Positions 25,588-33,100 of a DNA stretch of 38,524 bases are shown here, one piece after another. Under the pieces are notes generated by a model, which searched no databases, was not told the origin of the DNA, and saw only the letters and a program-made list of their open reading frames with translations. Positions within the stretch are counted from its first letter, which is position 1. Each line of letters begins with the position of its first letter. Position numbers and translations under genes: made by a program. Source of the stretch: Nostoc sp. CHAB 5824 (lineage in GTDB: Bacteria > Cyanobacteriota > Cyanobacteriia > Cyanobacteriales > Nostocaceae); assembly GCF_020829665.1 (NCBI RefSeq), contig NZ_JAIVFT010000034.1, forward strand, positions 6,511 through 45,034, in the 5' to 3' direction.

Positions 25588-27693
25588 TCATTGAAACGTG
25601 GTTTGGGAAATGGCATCATCAAAATGGGCAAGTACTGCATCAATGCTTTCATTGTGCGCTTTCTGCAAAACTTTAGAGAGAATCGGCTCTTTCAATACCT
25701 TTGATTCAGTCAATGGTGCTTTTTGGGCAAATTGAGCGATCGCAGAGGTTTGCAATACCCCTGATTCCAGCAATTGCTCTTTGGCTGTATTTAACAGAGT
25801 TTGTGCAGCCTTCTGGGATGTAACAGGAGGATCGCTTTCCCACCATTTAGGAATGGTAAACAGTGGTGTCAGACCTTTTTCTGCCAGTTGAAAATTGATT
25901 GCGTTCAGCTTAAACATCAAGGAAATCGCTCGACGTAGCGATGCACCACTGATTTTCTCATCTTGCATGGCAAACGCCAACTTCAAAAATACTATCAACG
26001 TTAAATATACAGCGTCACTTTGTTTTTGCAGGATGAACCCTTCGCTGCCTAATTGCTCAACGTGGGGAACACCATAGAGATTACTGTTAGGTAACTCCGG
26101 GTTAGGTTGATCGCTTAACTGGCTCCACTGACCGCCGCGGATATATTTTGGCAAATCACCACGACCCGCATTATCGTAAAAAGCCAGGTTTTGCTGGGCG
26201 GTACTGAAACGCACATAGTGTCCTTCACCCTCATCAATGATTAGCTTGATGATTTCCACCGCCCGACGTTGCGTTTCTGGGTCTAACTCTTCTGGTGAAA
26301 GCTGTTGCAATGAGGTCTGAATACCAACATACATCCCATCCAGCCCAGCCGAGGTAGAGCGACTAGGTTCCTCTACATCGATAAACCACTGCAACTGAGT
26401 GCTGGTAAGACTTTGCAAATAGAAGGGTACTTCAAACCTGCGTCCAATCTTAGCCGCGCGTTTGACGGTCGTTTCGGCTTTGAGTAACTTTAACACTTGG
26501 TTGACCCAGTGCAAATGGCGCATTTCATCTATAGCGATATTGAAGACCTCATTAGCCCCTTTCCAAATCCGGAATGTTTTTAGGTCTGGCTCTTGCGGCT
26601 CCTCAGCTGGAGCATTCACAGAATAGTACGCATAGAGATATTGCACCGCTAGGGCGTGTTCTACCGTGGCTAAATAAGCTAGTTCCTGTTTGATTTGTTC
26701 CAGAGTCAGAATTCGCCCTTTAGGGGGAATAGGGGGTTTGTAGGTTTCGCCATATTCCCGACCATTCACCACTGGGCGCAGTTGCTCCCAATCGATCATC
26801 ATTTCTGCATAGTCGATTTCCCGGAGGCGACGAGCTTCGTAACTGTTAGCAATATCTTCGGTTTGTGGTTCTATATTCGAGTTCTTACGCTGGAAGTTGA
26901 GATATTGGTATTTACCATCTTCACTGCTATTGACATCAGGCTTATTAGATGCCCAATAAAAACATTGGCAATCCCGGAAATCGTAAGTCCAGGGGGTACA
27001 CAGGGTACGTGTCAGTTCACCTGGTTTGTAAACATCCGGGTCGATGACACCTTGATTGCTCAAGTAAACTGAGCGGTCTGTAATCAGAACGGCAAATTTC
27101 AATTTACCAGTTGTATCTCGTTCTATATGACTATTGTTATTGTTCCAAGAGATATCTAATTGAGCTTTCGCAGCGTTGAAACTATCACCCTTCGCAGGTG
27201 GTTTGGGCCCGATCGCAACGGCAGTTTTTCCCGGAAACAGCGCATTAACTTTGCGCCAGATATATAAGCCGCCTAAGTCTTTAGTATCAACAAACTCAAC
27301 CGCAGGCGGATTCGCTGCATCCTGGTCAGCAGCACTTTTCCCCTTGAGAATCCACAAAAACAAATCATCTTGGAGATCGCTTTCTTTCAATCCTAAGGTA
27401 ATCCACTGAGCGGCGCGATCGCTGGGAGTTAGTTCAACAAGTCGAGCGCCATCACCCCGATACACTTCAAAATATAAACCGGGGAAGAAGTACTTATGTA
27501 GATTACGGGCATCCATTTCCAACCCAGGATAGCAATTATCTACAGCATCTTCTGGGCGGGTAGTGGTTGGGTTACCAGGAACAATGTAAGCGGCTCGTGC
27601 AGTCAAGTTACGCGGAAAAATCTTCCATTCCTTTGGATCTTCAGGGGAGAATTCGTTTGGCCGCCACGGGTTATTGTTTTTGGTGATCTTCAT
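25588..27693 (-). CDS. LodA/GoxA-like C-terminal (CTQ) half fused to a VioB-like ferritin-like domain
   Basis: A 701-residue protein. Residues ~45-305 follow the end of LodA-type oxidases: DNCYPGLEMDARNL (52-65) then FFPGLYFEVYRG; VYKPGELTRTLCTPWTYDFR (221-240) then DCQCFYWASNKPD; and MMIDWEQLRPV (298-308). By position C242 (or C244) and W302 would be the CTQ pair, 58-60 residues apart, close to the 65 I recall for LodA. Residues ~325-600 resemble the ferritin-like domain of VioB, with likely metal ligands E345, E390 and H393, and E488/E490 with H492. ATG 27693 overlaps the radical SAM stop by four bases. The molecule combines two redox domains; the reaction is unknown. Confidence 0.7.
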   Translation of the reverse strand: MKITKNNNPWRPNEFSPEDPKEWKIFPRNLTARAAYIVPGNPTTTRPEDAVDNCYPGLEMDARNLHKYFFPGLYFEVYRGDGARLVELTPSDRAAQWITLGLKESDLQDDLFLWILKGKSAADQDAANPPAVEFVDTKDLGGLYIWRKVNALFPGKTAVAIGPKPPAKGDSFNAAKAQLDISWNNNNSHIERDTTGKLKFAVLITDRSVYLSNQGVIDPDVYKPGELTRTLCTPWTYDFRDCQCFYWASNKPDVNSSEDGKYQYLNFQRKNSNIEPQTEDIANSYEARRLREIDYAEMMIDWEQLRPVVNGREYGETYKPPIPPKGRILTLEQIKQELAYLATVEHALAVQYLYAYYSVNAPAEEPQEPDLKTFRIWKGANEVFNIAIDEMRHLHWVNQVLKLLKAETTVKRAAKIGRRFEVPFYLQSLTSTQLQWFIDVEEPSRSTSAGLDGMYVGIQTSLQQLSPEELDPETQRRAVEIIKLIIDEGEGHYVRFSTAQQNLAFYDNAGRGDLPKYIRGGQWSQLSDQPNPELPNSNLYGVPHVEQLGSEGFILQKQSDAVYLTLIVFLKLAFAMQDEKISGASLRRAISLMFKLNAINFQLAEKGLTPLFTIPKWWESDPPVTSQKAAQTLLNTAKEQLLESGVLQTSAIAQFAQKAPLTESKVLKEPILSKVLQKAHNESIDAVLAHFDDAISQTTFQ

Positions 27694-29090
27694 ATTTTTC
27701 CAGTTAAGTTTGTAATTCCGTTTGCAAAGTAGGTTTCGGGAGTCACAAAATACTCAGGGGTGTAAGTAGAGAGTTCGGCATAAGCTGCCAAACAGAATTC
27801 CAGCCAGCCGCGAATGTAATCGCAGCCAATTCGCCCACGTTTGCTGACTTCGTGGTAACAGCCTCCTCCACAGAGGTAACGCGCCCAACAGTCACTACAT
27901 GGTTTGATGGAGTTGACATGATTGCGCTGTAATAGCTGCTGTCGAGCCGCAAAGTCTGACCCTTGCTGGACTGACCCCATAGCCCACTCGTCATCTCCTA
28001 CCAATCGATGGCAGGCATAAAGTTCGCCTTGAGCATTGACGCTCAGATAACCCGCACCCGCACCACAGGGGTAGGGACGGTGGCTACCACGATGAATTTC
28101 ATTGAGTGCCGTTTCAAAGTTAGTAAACGGGAAACGCTTACCCTGCAAAAGGTTTTGTTTACATACCTCACCACATTCGATCATGTGCTGTAAAAATAGC
28201 TCGAACTCTTCAGCCCCAAAGGCATATTCTGCATTCGGTGACACCAGTACCGGAGCAAATCCCGCATCATCAACACCCAAGGACAGCACATGCTGCAAAA
28301 TTGGCAGTAAGCGTCCGCTTTGGGGCGTGACTGTCATTCGAGCCGACAGATGACCCGGACGCTGAACGGACATGACTTCTAAGCCACGTAAAACCGCCTC
28401 GTAACTTCCTCGGCCGTTGACTGTTGGGCGCAACTGGTCATTGAGAAGTTGCGGGCCATCGAGGCTAACAGACACATTAAATCGGTACTCGGCGAATAAA
28501 GCTGCATCTTCAGCTGTAACTAAGGTGCCGTTTGTAGTTAGAGAAAACCGGACTTTATGCCGGGTTTCTTTGCCGCGCTGGCTGGCATAACGGGTAATGT
28601 GGTGGATTAATTGGCGGTTTAACAGAGGTTCTCCCCCCATAAACCCGACAACTAAATCTACACCTGGCTCGGCCTCGGCGATTAGACGGTCTACGGCTTG
28701 CTGGGCAATGTCTTGAGGCATGAACTGTGTTTTGCTGCCAAACTTGCCCTCGTCAGCATAGCAATACTTACAGCCAAGATTGCAGCTTTGGGCGACGTTC
28801 AACGATAGGGAACGCAGGGGAGGCGGTTCGAGGGGAGTATCATCAATGGCGGGCTGACCACCTGGCATTACAAAACCTTGGCGAAAGTCTGCGATTTCCT
28901 GTTCGTTCACCGAGTCGTCTACTACAAGCAATTGAGCGATGCGCTGGGCGGTGAACTCGTCGAGATCGAACACTTGCGAACCGTCCACCACCAGCAAGTG
29001 TTTTGCGAAAGCGCTCTCAAACAGATGAAAGTCGCGGGATAAATTGTCTATTTCAGGCGATATGGATGACTGTGGCGATCGCAAATTCAT
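27690..29090 (-). CDS. Radical SAM/SPASM maturase
   Basis: About 466 residues. The radical SAM cluster motif CNLGCKYC gives C103, C107 and C110; GFMGGEPLL and the SLTTNGTLV strand follow. The C-terminal SPASM domain has C342, C360, then CSDC, CX5C and CX3C (C398, C401, C407, C411), then C423 and C433: enough for two auxiliary 4Fe-4S clusters as in QhpD, anSME and PqqE types. Residues ~30-70 look like a small peptide-binding region. Enzymes of this type modify peptides or proteins. I chose ATG 29090 (GAGG ten bases before); an in-frame TTG at 29096 is possible. It lies between the two LodA-like halves. Confidence 0.88.
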   Translation of the reverse strand: MNLRSPQSSISPEIDNLSRDFHLFESAFAKHLLVVDGSQVFDLDEFTAQRIAQLLVVDDSVNEQEIADFRQGFVMPGGQPAIDDTPLEPPPLRSLSLNVAQSCNLGCKYCYADEGKFGSKTQFMPQDIAQQAVDRLIAEAEPGVDLVVGFMGGEPLLNRQLIHHITRYASQRGKETRHKVRFSLTTNGTLVTAEDAALFAEYRFNVSVSLDGPQLLNDQLRPTVNGRGSYEAVLRGLEVMSVQRPGHLSARMTVTPQSGRLLPILQHVLSLGVDDAGFAPVLVSPNAEYAFGAEEFELFLQHMIECGEVCKQNLLQGKRFPFTNFETALNEIHRGSHRPYPCGAGAGYLSVNAQGELYACHRLVGDDEWAMGSVQQGSDFAARQQLLQRNHVNSIKPCSDCWARYLCGGGCYHEVSKRGRIGCDYIRGWLEFCLAAYAELSTYTPEYFVTPETYFANGITNLTGKI

Positions 29091-29092
29091 GA

Positions 29093-30559
29093 TCAACTAT
29101 CCTCATCTTGAGATGTTCCTTGACCGTTTTGCAACACTTCTAACCATTCCTTCATCAAGTAGTACTGACGTTGGGATATGGACATCGGTGAAGAATCGGA
29201 ACCTCGCATCAAGGCGGGCATTTGTTTGTCGTAGGATTTCGGTTCGTCGGTGGGTTTGCGAATCCATTGTTCAAACACTTCTGGGCGTTGTCCCATGCGT
29301 TGCTTGAACACTTCGTAAGCCAGAAAACGGACGTGATTCATCCGACCTAATTCGGTCAAGGGTAATGGATGACCTGGACGTGGGGGTACGGGGTCGAAGG
29401 GGAAAGGAGCGTCTGCGCCTGAATCACTTGGGTTATTGGCTAACTGCGATCGCAAATTTTGCTGATCTAGATTAGAAGCTTCCATCGTCTCGCGGACTCG
29501 CTGCATCAAATCAGCGATTTCTGCTTCCGTTTCCGACCAGTTTCGCCCCTCGATAAAAGCTTGATGCAAAACTTCGTCTCGTTTGACTAAATCGCTCAAA
29601 CCATCAGCAATGGAGACAAATGGTCGGCGGTCTGGTTGGAAGTCCTGCGGACAACATGTGTAACGAGCATAAGCAGTGAGTTTTCCTGTGGCGACACTTG
29701 CTCCTGTGATTGTCACTCTAATCAAACCGTCATTGGAATCATCTAAAAATCCCAAGCTAGTGCCATCCGGTTCTTGAGCATACAGACCACCAGGATTGGT
29801 GCGCGGATCTTCATTAGCCCCAGACCCTGGATTCCAGTGAGGCCATGCTGCATTGGGATTGAGAGAGCAATTGATTTGTCGCAAAAATACCGCTTGGTCT
29901 TGAATCAGTGGTATCAACTGGGTTAAGTTGCGATCGCTAGTATTGCTGGGAGCATAAATCAATCCCTGGGGTGGGGTAATTCGCAAACGTAACTCAGGCC
30001 AACTTGGATTAGGCCGAATTACCTGCACATAGCCTAATGGAACATTTACACCAGAGGGAATCAGAGGATTCTCTGCCCCTTCAGGACTGTGACCCAATAT
30101 CCGGTGTAAAAGATGATCTGTACCTGGAATTTCGATTGCAGCTTCAACTAAATCCCCATCTGCTAAGGTGTAGTGATATGCCTTGCGATTGGCTGCTTCT
30201 ACGTGCCACACCACATCATTTAGACTCAACTTAGCTGCTTGCAATTCATTCAGTCCTATAGGCCCTTCATGGCCGTCTGACCAACGTCCATGTAACTCAA
30301 AAAAAGGACAAACCGGACGCCACTTACCTTTATCTTTGAAGCGAATTTCTTCTGGCAAATAAGCAGAAATATTGCCGTTGGGATCGATATTAAACGTCAG
30401 TGCAGGCTTGATTACTGTTTCAGCTGTACCGCGAGGTGAGTAATCATTCTCTGCCCAATGGAAATTCTCCATTGCATATGGGGATTGTCCAAACCGAGCA
30501 AAGGCTAAGGGGGGACAAATCCAAATTTCTTCAAGAATTAACTGGTCTTGAGAAGACAT
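29093..30559 (-). CDS. LodA/GoxA-like N-terminal half protein
   Basis: About 488 residues from ATG 30559 (MSSQDQL); an in-frame GTG at 30592 would add 11. The N-terminal EIWICPPLAFARFGQSP resembles the opening of LodA-like CTQ oxidases, where an IARVGNSP-type motif precedes a buried strand, and FRDK-like IRFKDKGKWRPVCPFFELHG matches the following segment. The end MPALMRGSDSSPMSISQRQY with YLMKEWLE matches the LodA segment just before the CTQ domain, and there the chain stops. The CTQ residues come from the gene two places downstream. It has no signal peptide. It is the first gene of the four-gene unit; the radical SAM start follows within two bases. Confidence 0.66.
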   Translation of the reverse strand: MSSQDQLILEEIWICPPLAFARFGQSPYAMENFHWAENDYSPRGTAETVIKPALTFNIDPNGNISAYLPEEIRFKDKGKWRPVCPFFELHGRWSDGHEGPIGLNELQAAKLSLNDVVWHVEAANRKAYHYTLADGDLVEAAIEIPGTDHLLHRILGHSPEGAENPLIPSGVNVPLGYVQVIRPNPSWPELRLRITPPQGLIYAPSNTSDRNLTQLIPLIQDQAVFLRQINCSLNPNAAWPHWNPGSGANEDPRTNPGGLYAQEPDGTSLGFLDDSNDGLIRVTITGASVATGKLTAYARYTCCPQDFQPDRRPFVSIADGLSDLVKRDEVLHQAFIEGRNWSETEAEIADLMQRVRETMEASNLDQQNLRSQLANNPSDSGADAPFPFDPVPPRPGHPLPLTELGRMNHVRFLAYEVFKQRMGQRPEVFEQWIRKPTDEPKSYDKQMPALMRGSDSSPMSISQRQYYLMKEWLEVLQNGQGTSQDEDS

Positions 30560-30777
30560 AAAGAATGTTAAGTTATGTATTATTGAATACACTATAGATA
30601 AACTTTAGGATATTCAGCGCCTAATAACCACATACTTGACAGTTTAAGTTTACATATATTTACATAGTTGGATTTATTTTTGCTTACTTAGCTTGAATTG
30701 GGGCATTGGGCAAAACAGTTCCGATAATTTTAGTACGGTTTTGCGTAAAAGCGCAGCGTTTTTAATGCAGGTGAACA

Positions 30778-30914
30778 CATTAACAATGCGGCCGATGCAT
30801 TAACAATGTAAGCCAACGCATTAACAATGCGGTTGATGCATTAACAATGTAAGCTAACGCATTAACAATGCGGCCAACGCATTAACAATGTAAGCCGACA
30901 CATTGGCATTGCAG
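30778..30914. repeat. Tandem repeat: alternating 20- and 21-bp units (41-bp higher-order unit, three times)
   Basis: Six units begin CATTAACAATG. Odd units (30778, 30819, 30860) continue CGG and are 20 bp; even units (30798, 30839, 30880) continue TAAGC and are 21 bp. A degenerate seventh (CATTGGCATTG) follows at 30901. The strict alternation shows amplification of a 41-bp pair. It lies between the LodA-like operon start and ribD. Confidence 0.93.
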
Positions 30915-30923
30915 GGTATTGCC

Positions 30924-30952
30924 TTTCATTAATTCGTAGCGAATTAATGAAA
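30924..30952. repeat. 13-bp perfect stem hairpin
   Basis: TTTCATTAATTCG and CGAATTAATGAAA flank TAG. It lies in the divergent space between the LodA-like operon and ribD, right after the tandem repeat. It could be an operator-like site or a small mobile palindrome. Confidence 0.8.
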
Positions 30953-30987
30953 TGCTGTACTTAGTGCCATTATTATCAATTACGCTG

Positions 30988-31016
30988 GTAGGGGCATGAC
31001 AATGCCATGCCCCTAC
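30988..31016. repeat. 11-bp stem palindrome of the GTAGGGGCATG family
   Basis: GTAGGGGCATG pairs with CATGCCCCTAC across a seven-base loop. This is a dispersed palindrome type often seen in Nostoc-like genomes. Confidence 0.8.
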
Positions 31017-31239
31017 GAGAAATCGATATGTATCAGGATTTTCGTGAATTGGTATTACTTGTAGCGACTGGTTAGAAGTCGAATAGTTAACGCTACAGTT
31101 GAGTGAAATATCATATAAGCTGAGATAGCCAATAATAGCGCCTGGATTTAACTCTGTTTAATTATCAGGAGCAAAGCGCGATTCTCCTGTGGAAGGCTGC
31201 GCGATCGCGTGCAGAATATTTACAGTGCTGCCTAAAATT

Positions 31240-32466
31240 ATGGATAATTCCCCAGTGGTCGCTCAAGCAGATGCATCCTTAGCAAACTACACTCAGGAAA
31301 GTATACATCTAGTGGAGTCAACAGTTGGATTGAATTCACCACCAAAGCAAAAGATCGGAAGTGACTTTGACTCTCGCATGATGCAGCGGTGTTTAGAACT
31401 TGCTCGCCGCGCTTTAGGACGGACTTCGCCAAATCCGCTAGTGGGAGCGGTGATTGTCAAGGATGGCGAGATTGTAGGCGAAGGGTTTCATCCTCGTGCA
31501 GGTGAGCCTCATGCAGAAGTGTTTGCCTTGAGGGCAGCAGGGGATCGCGCTCGTGGTGCAACAATCTATGTCAGCCTAGAACCTTGCAATCACTATGGAC
31601 GTACTCCCCCGTGTTCTGAAGGATTGATCCAAGCAGGGGTGGCAAAAGTAGTGGTGGGTATGGTTGATCCCAATCCACTGGTAGCTGGAGGCGGTATTGC
31701 CCGTTTACGTGCAGCGGGGATCGAAGTGTTGGTAGGAGTAGAAGAGTCAGCTTGTCGTCAGCTAAATGAAGCTTTTGTGCATCGCATTCTCTACAAACGA
31801 CCTTTGGGAATTTTAAAATATGCCATGACTTTAGACGGCAAAATTGCTACTACCTCTGGTCATAGCGCCTGGGTAACAAGCCAAGAAGCCCGCAGTGAAG
31901 TACATCAACTGCGGGCGGCTTGCGATGCCATAATTGTTGGTGGTAATACAGTCCGACAAGATAATCCTTATTTAACCACCCGTCAGGCGGAAGCACATAG
32001 TCCCCTGCGGGTGGTAATGAGTCGCCATCTCAACTTACCGGAAAATGCCCATCTGTGGCAAACTGCGGATGCTCCAACTTTGGTGTTGACAGAGAAAGGT
32101 GCTAATCCCGACTTCCAAAAACTGTTGCTCAAGCAGGGGGTGGAGGTGGTGGAATTAACATCACTTACACCAGATAAGGCAATGGCGCACTTGTATGAGC
32201 GGGGTTTTTGTAGCGTCTTGTGGGAATGTGGTGGAACCTTAGCTGCTAGTGCGATCGCTCAAGGAGCAGTGCAAAAAGTTCTGGCATTTATTGCCCCGAA
32301 AATCATTGGTGGTAGCATTGCTCCCACTCCTGTAGGCGATTTAGGTTTTACTACCATGACTGAGGCGTTGTCTTTAGAACGTGTTCGTTGGCGTGTAGTA
32401 GGCTCTGACTGCTTAGTGGAAGGTTATTTTCCCCAAAAGCCAATAGTCAATAGTAACAACACTTGA
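31240..32466 (+). CDS. ribD: Bifunctional riboflavin deaminase/reductase RibD
   Basis: About 408 residues from ATG 31240; a frame extension to 31189 has no support. The deaminase domain has MMQRCLELARRALGRTSPNP (~46 on), the zinc-site motif PHAEVFAL and the EPCNHYGRTPPC Cys pair. The reductase domain begins KYAMTLDGKIATTSGHSAWV and continues with SPLRVVMSRHLNLP and LWECGGTLAA. It carries out the second and third steps of riboflavin synthesis. The first ~45 residues are an unusual polar extension. No FMN riboswitch is visible upstream. Confidence 0.95.
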   Translation: MDNSPVVAQADASLANYTQESIHLVESTVGLNSPPKQKIGSDFDSRMMQRCLELARRALGRTSPNPLVGAVIVKDGEIVGEGFHPRAGEPHAEVFALRAAGDRARGATIYVSLEPCNHYGRTPPCSEGLIQAGVAKVVVGMVDPNPLVAGGGIARLRAAGIEVLVGVEESACRQLNEAFVHRILYKRPLGILKYAMTLDGKIATTSGHSAWVTSQEARSEVHQLRAACDAIIVGGNTVRQDNPYLTTRQAEAHSPLRVVMSRHLNLPENAHLWQTADAPTLVLTEKGANPDFQKLLLKQGVEVVELTSLTPDKAMAHLYERGFCSVLWECGGTLAASAIAQGAVQKVLAFIAPKIIGGSIAPTPVGDLGFTTMTEALSLERVRWRVVGSDCLVEGYFPQKPIVNSNNT

Positions 32467-32495
32467 CTATCAATCAATTTATGGTGATTTTGCTA

Positions 32496-32714
32496 TCATG
32501 AACACTGGCGTTCATGGGCAATATCACGTATAAGGGCTAGCCGAGATTGAATGTAGTGGCACAGAAAATCAGTTTCGTTAGAATCTAACAATACTTGCGT
32601 TTCGGTTTGTTTCACTAACCACTGCACCAAGCTAGCATCATCCAGTTGTAAGAGGAGCTTGGCTTGGGCAGTTTCAACCACTGACCAAAGCTGACGCATG
32701 ATTGTAGGAGTCAT
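32496..32714 (-). CDS. Small conserved cyanobacterial protein
   Basis: A 72-residue helical protein (MRQLWSVVETAQAKLLLQLD, then DASLVQWLVKQTETQ and ETDFLCHYIQSRLALIRDIA). I recognise the pattern from cyanobacterial genomes but know no function. GAGG four to five bases before ATG 32714 supports that start; a second ATG follows five codons later. It converges with ribD, 29 bases away. Cytoplasmic, no motif. Confidence 0.68.
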   Translation of the reverse strand: MTPTIMRQLWSVVETAQAKLLLQLDDASLVQWLVKQTETQVLLDSNETDFLCHYIQSRLALIRDIAHERQCS

Positions 32715-33100
32715 CAGACCTCAATTGAATAATTAGCTTAGCTGTCTTCAGATTACACAATTACGATCGCACTTTACGACATGAATGTAGAAGCTGAGAC
32801 AAGTATTATTAAAAACTTAATAATGGTATTTATAACTTTATGAAGATTAAGAATTTGAAACTCAGTTTTGAAAATGCGAATAGGGCATTGGGTCTGGGAA
32901 AGATGGATTTTCATAGATTTAATTGCAAAACCTAGAAAACAAATGCACTAATTCTAAAAACTGGGTTTTTGTGCTTGGGAAGACCGAAATTGTCTTGATT
33001 TTAGCCCAATAAAGCCAGTTTTTTAATGGCTATATTCAATCCTCAATTTGTCTTCTAGGATACAAAAATCTCACTTTTAAAAACAATGTTTAACAGGAAA
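32715..33100. other. Intergenic stretch, no gene seen
   Basis: 386 AT-rich bases between the small protein gene's start and the kinase gene's end. AAAAACTGG near 32955 and CCAGTTTTTT near 33014 are inverted and could close a large hairpin past the kinase gene. Nothing else stands out. Confidence 0.4.

Noticed and set aside
30778..30914. Possible CRISPR array
   Set aside because: Units are 20-21 bp with no unique spacers; it is a simple tandem repeat.
31100..31239. Possible FMN riboswitch upstream of ribD
   Set aside because: None of the conserved RFN blocks (such as AGGGGC) is visible.
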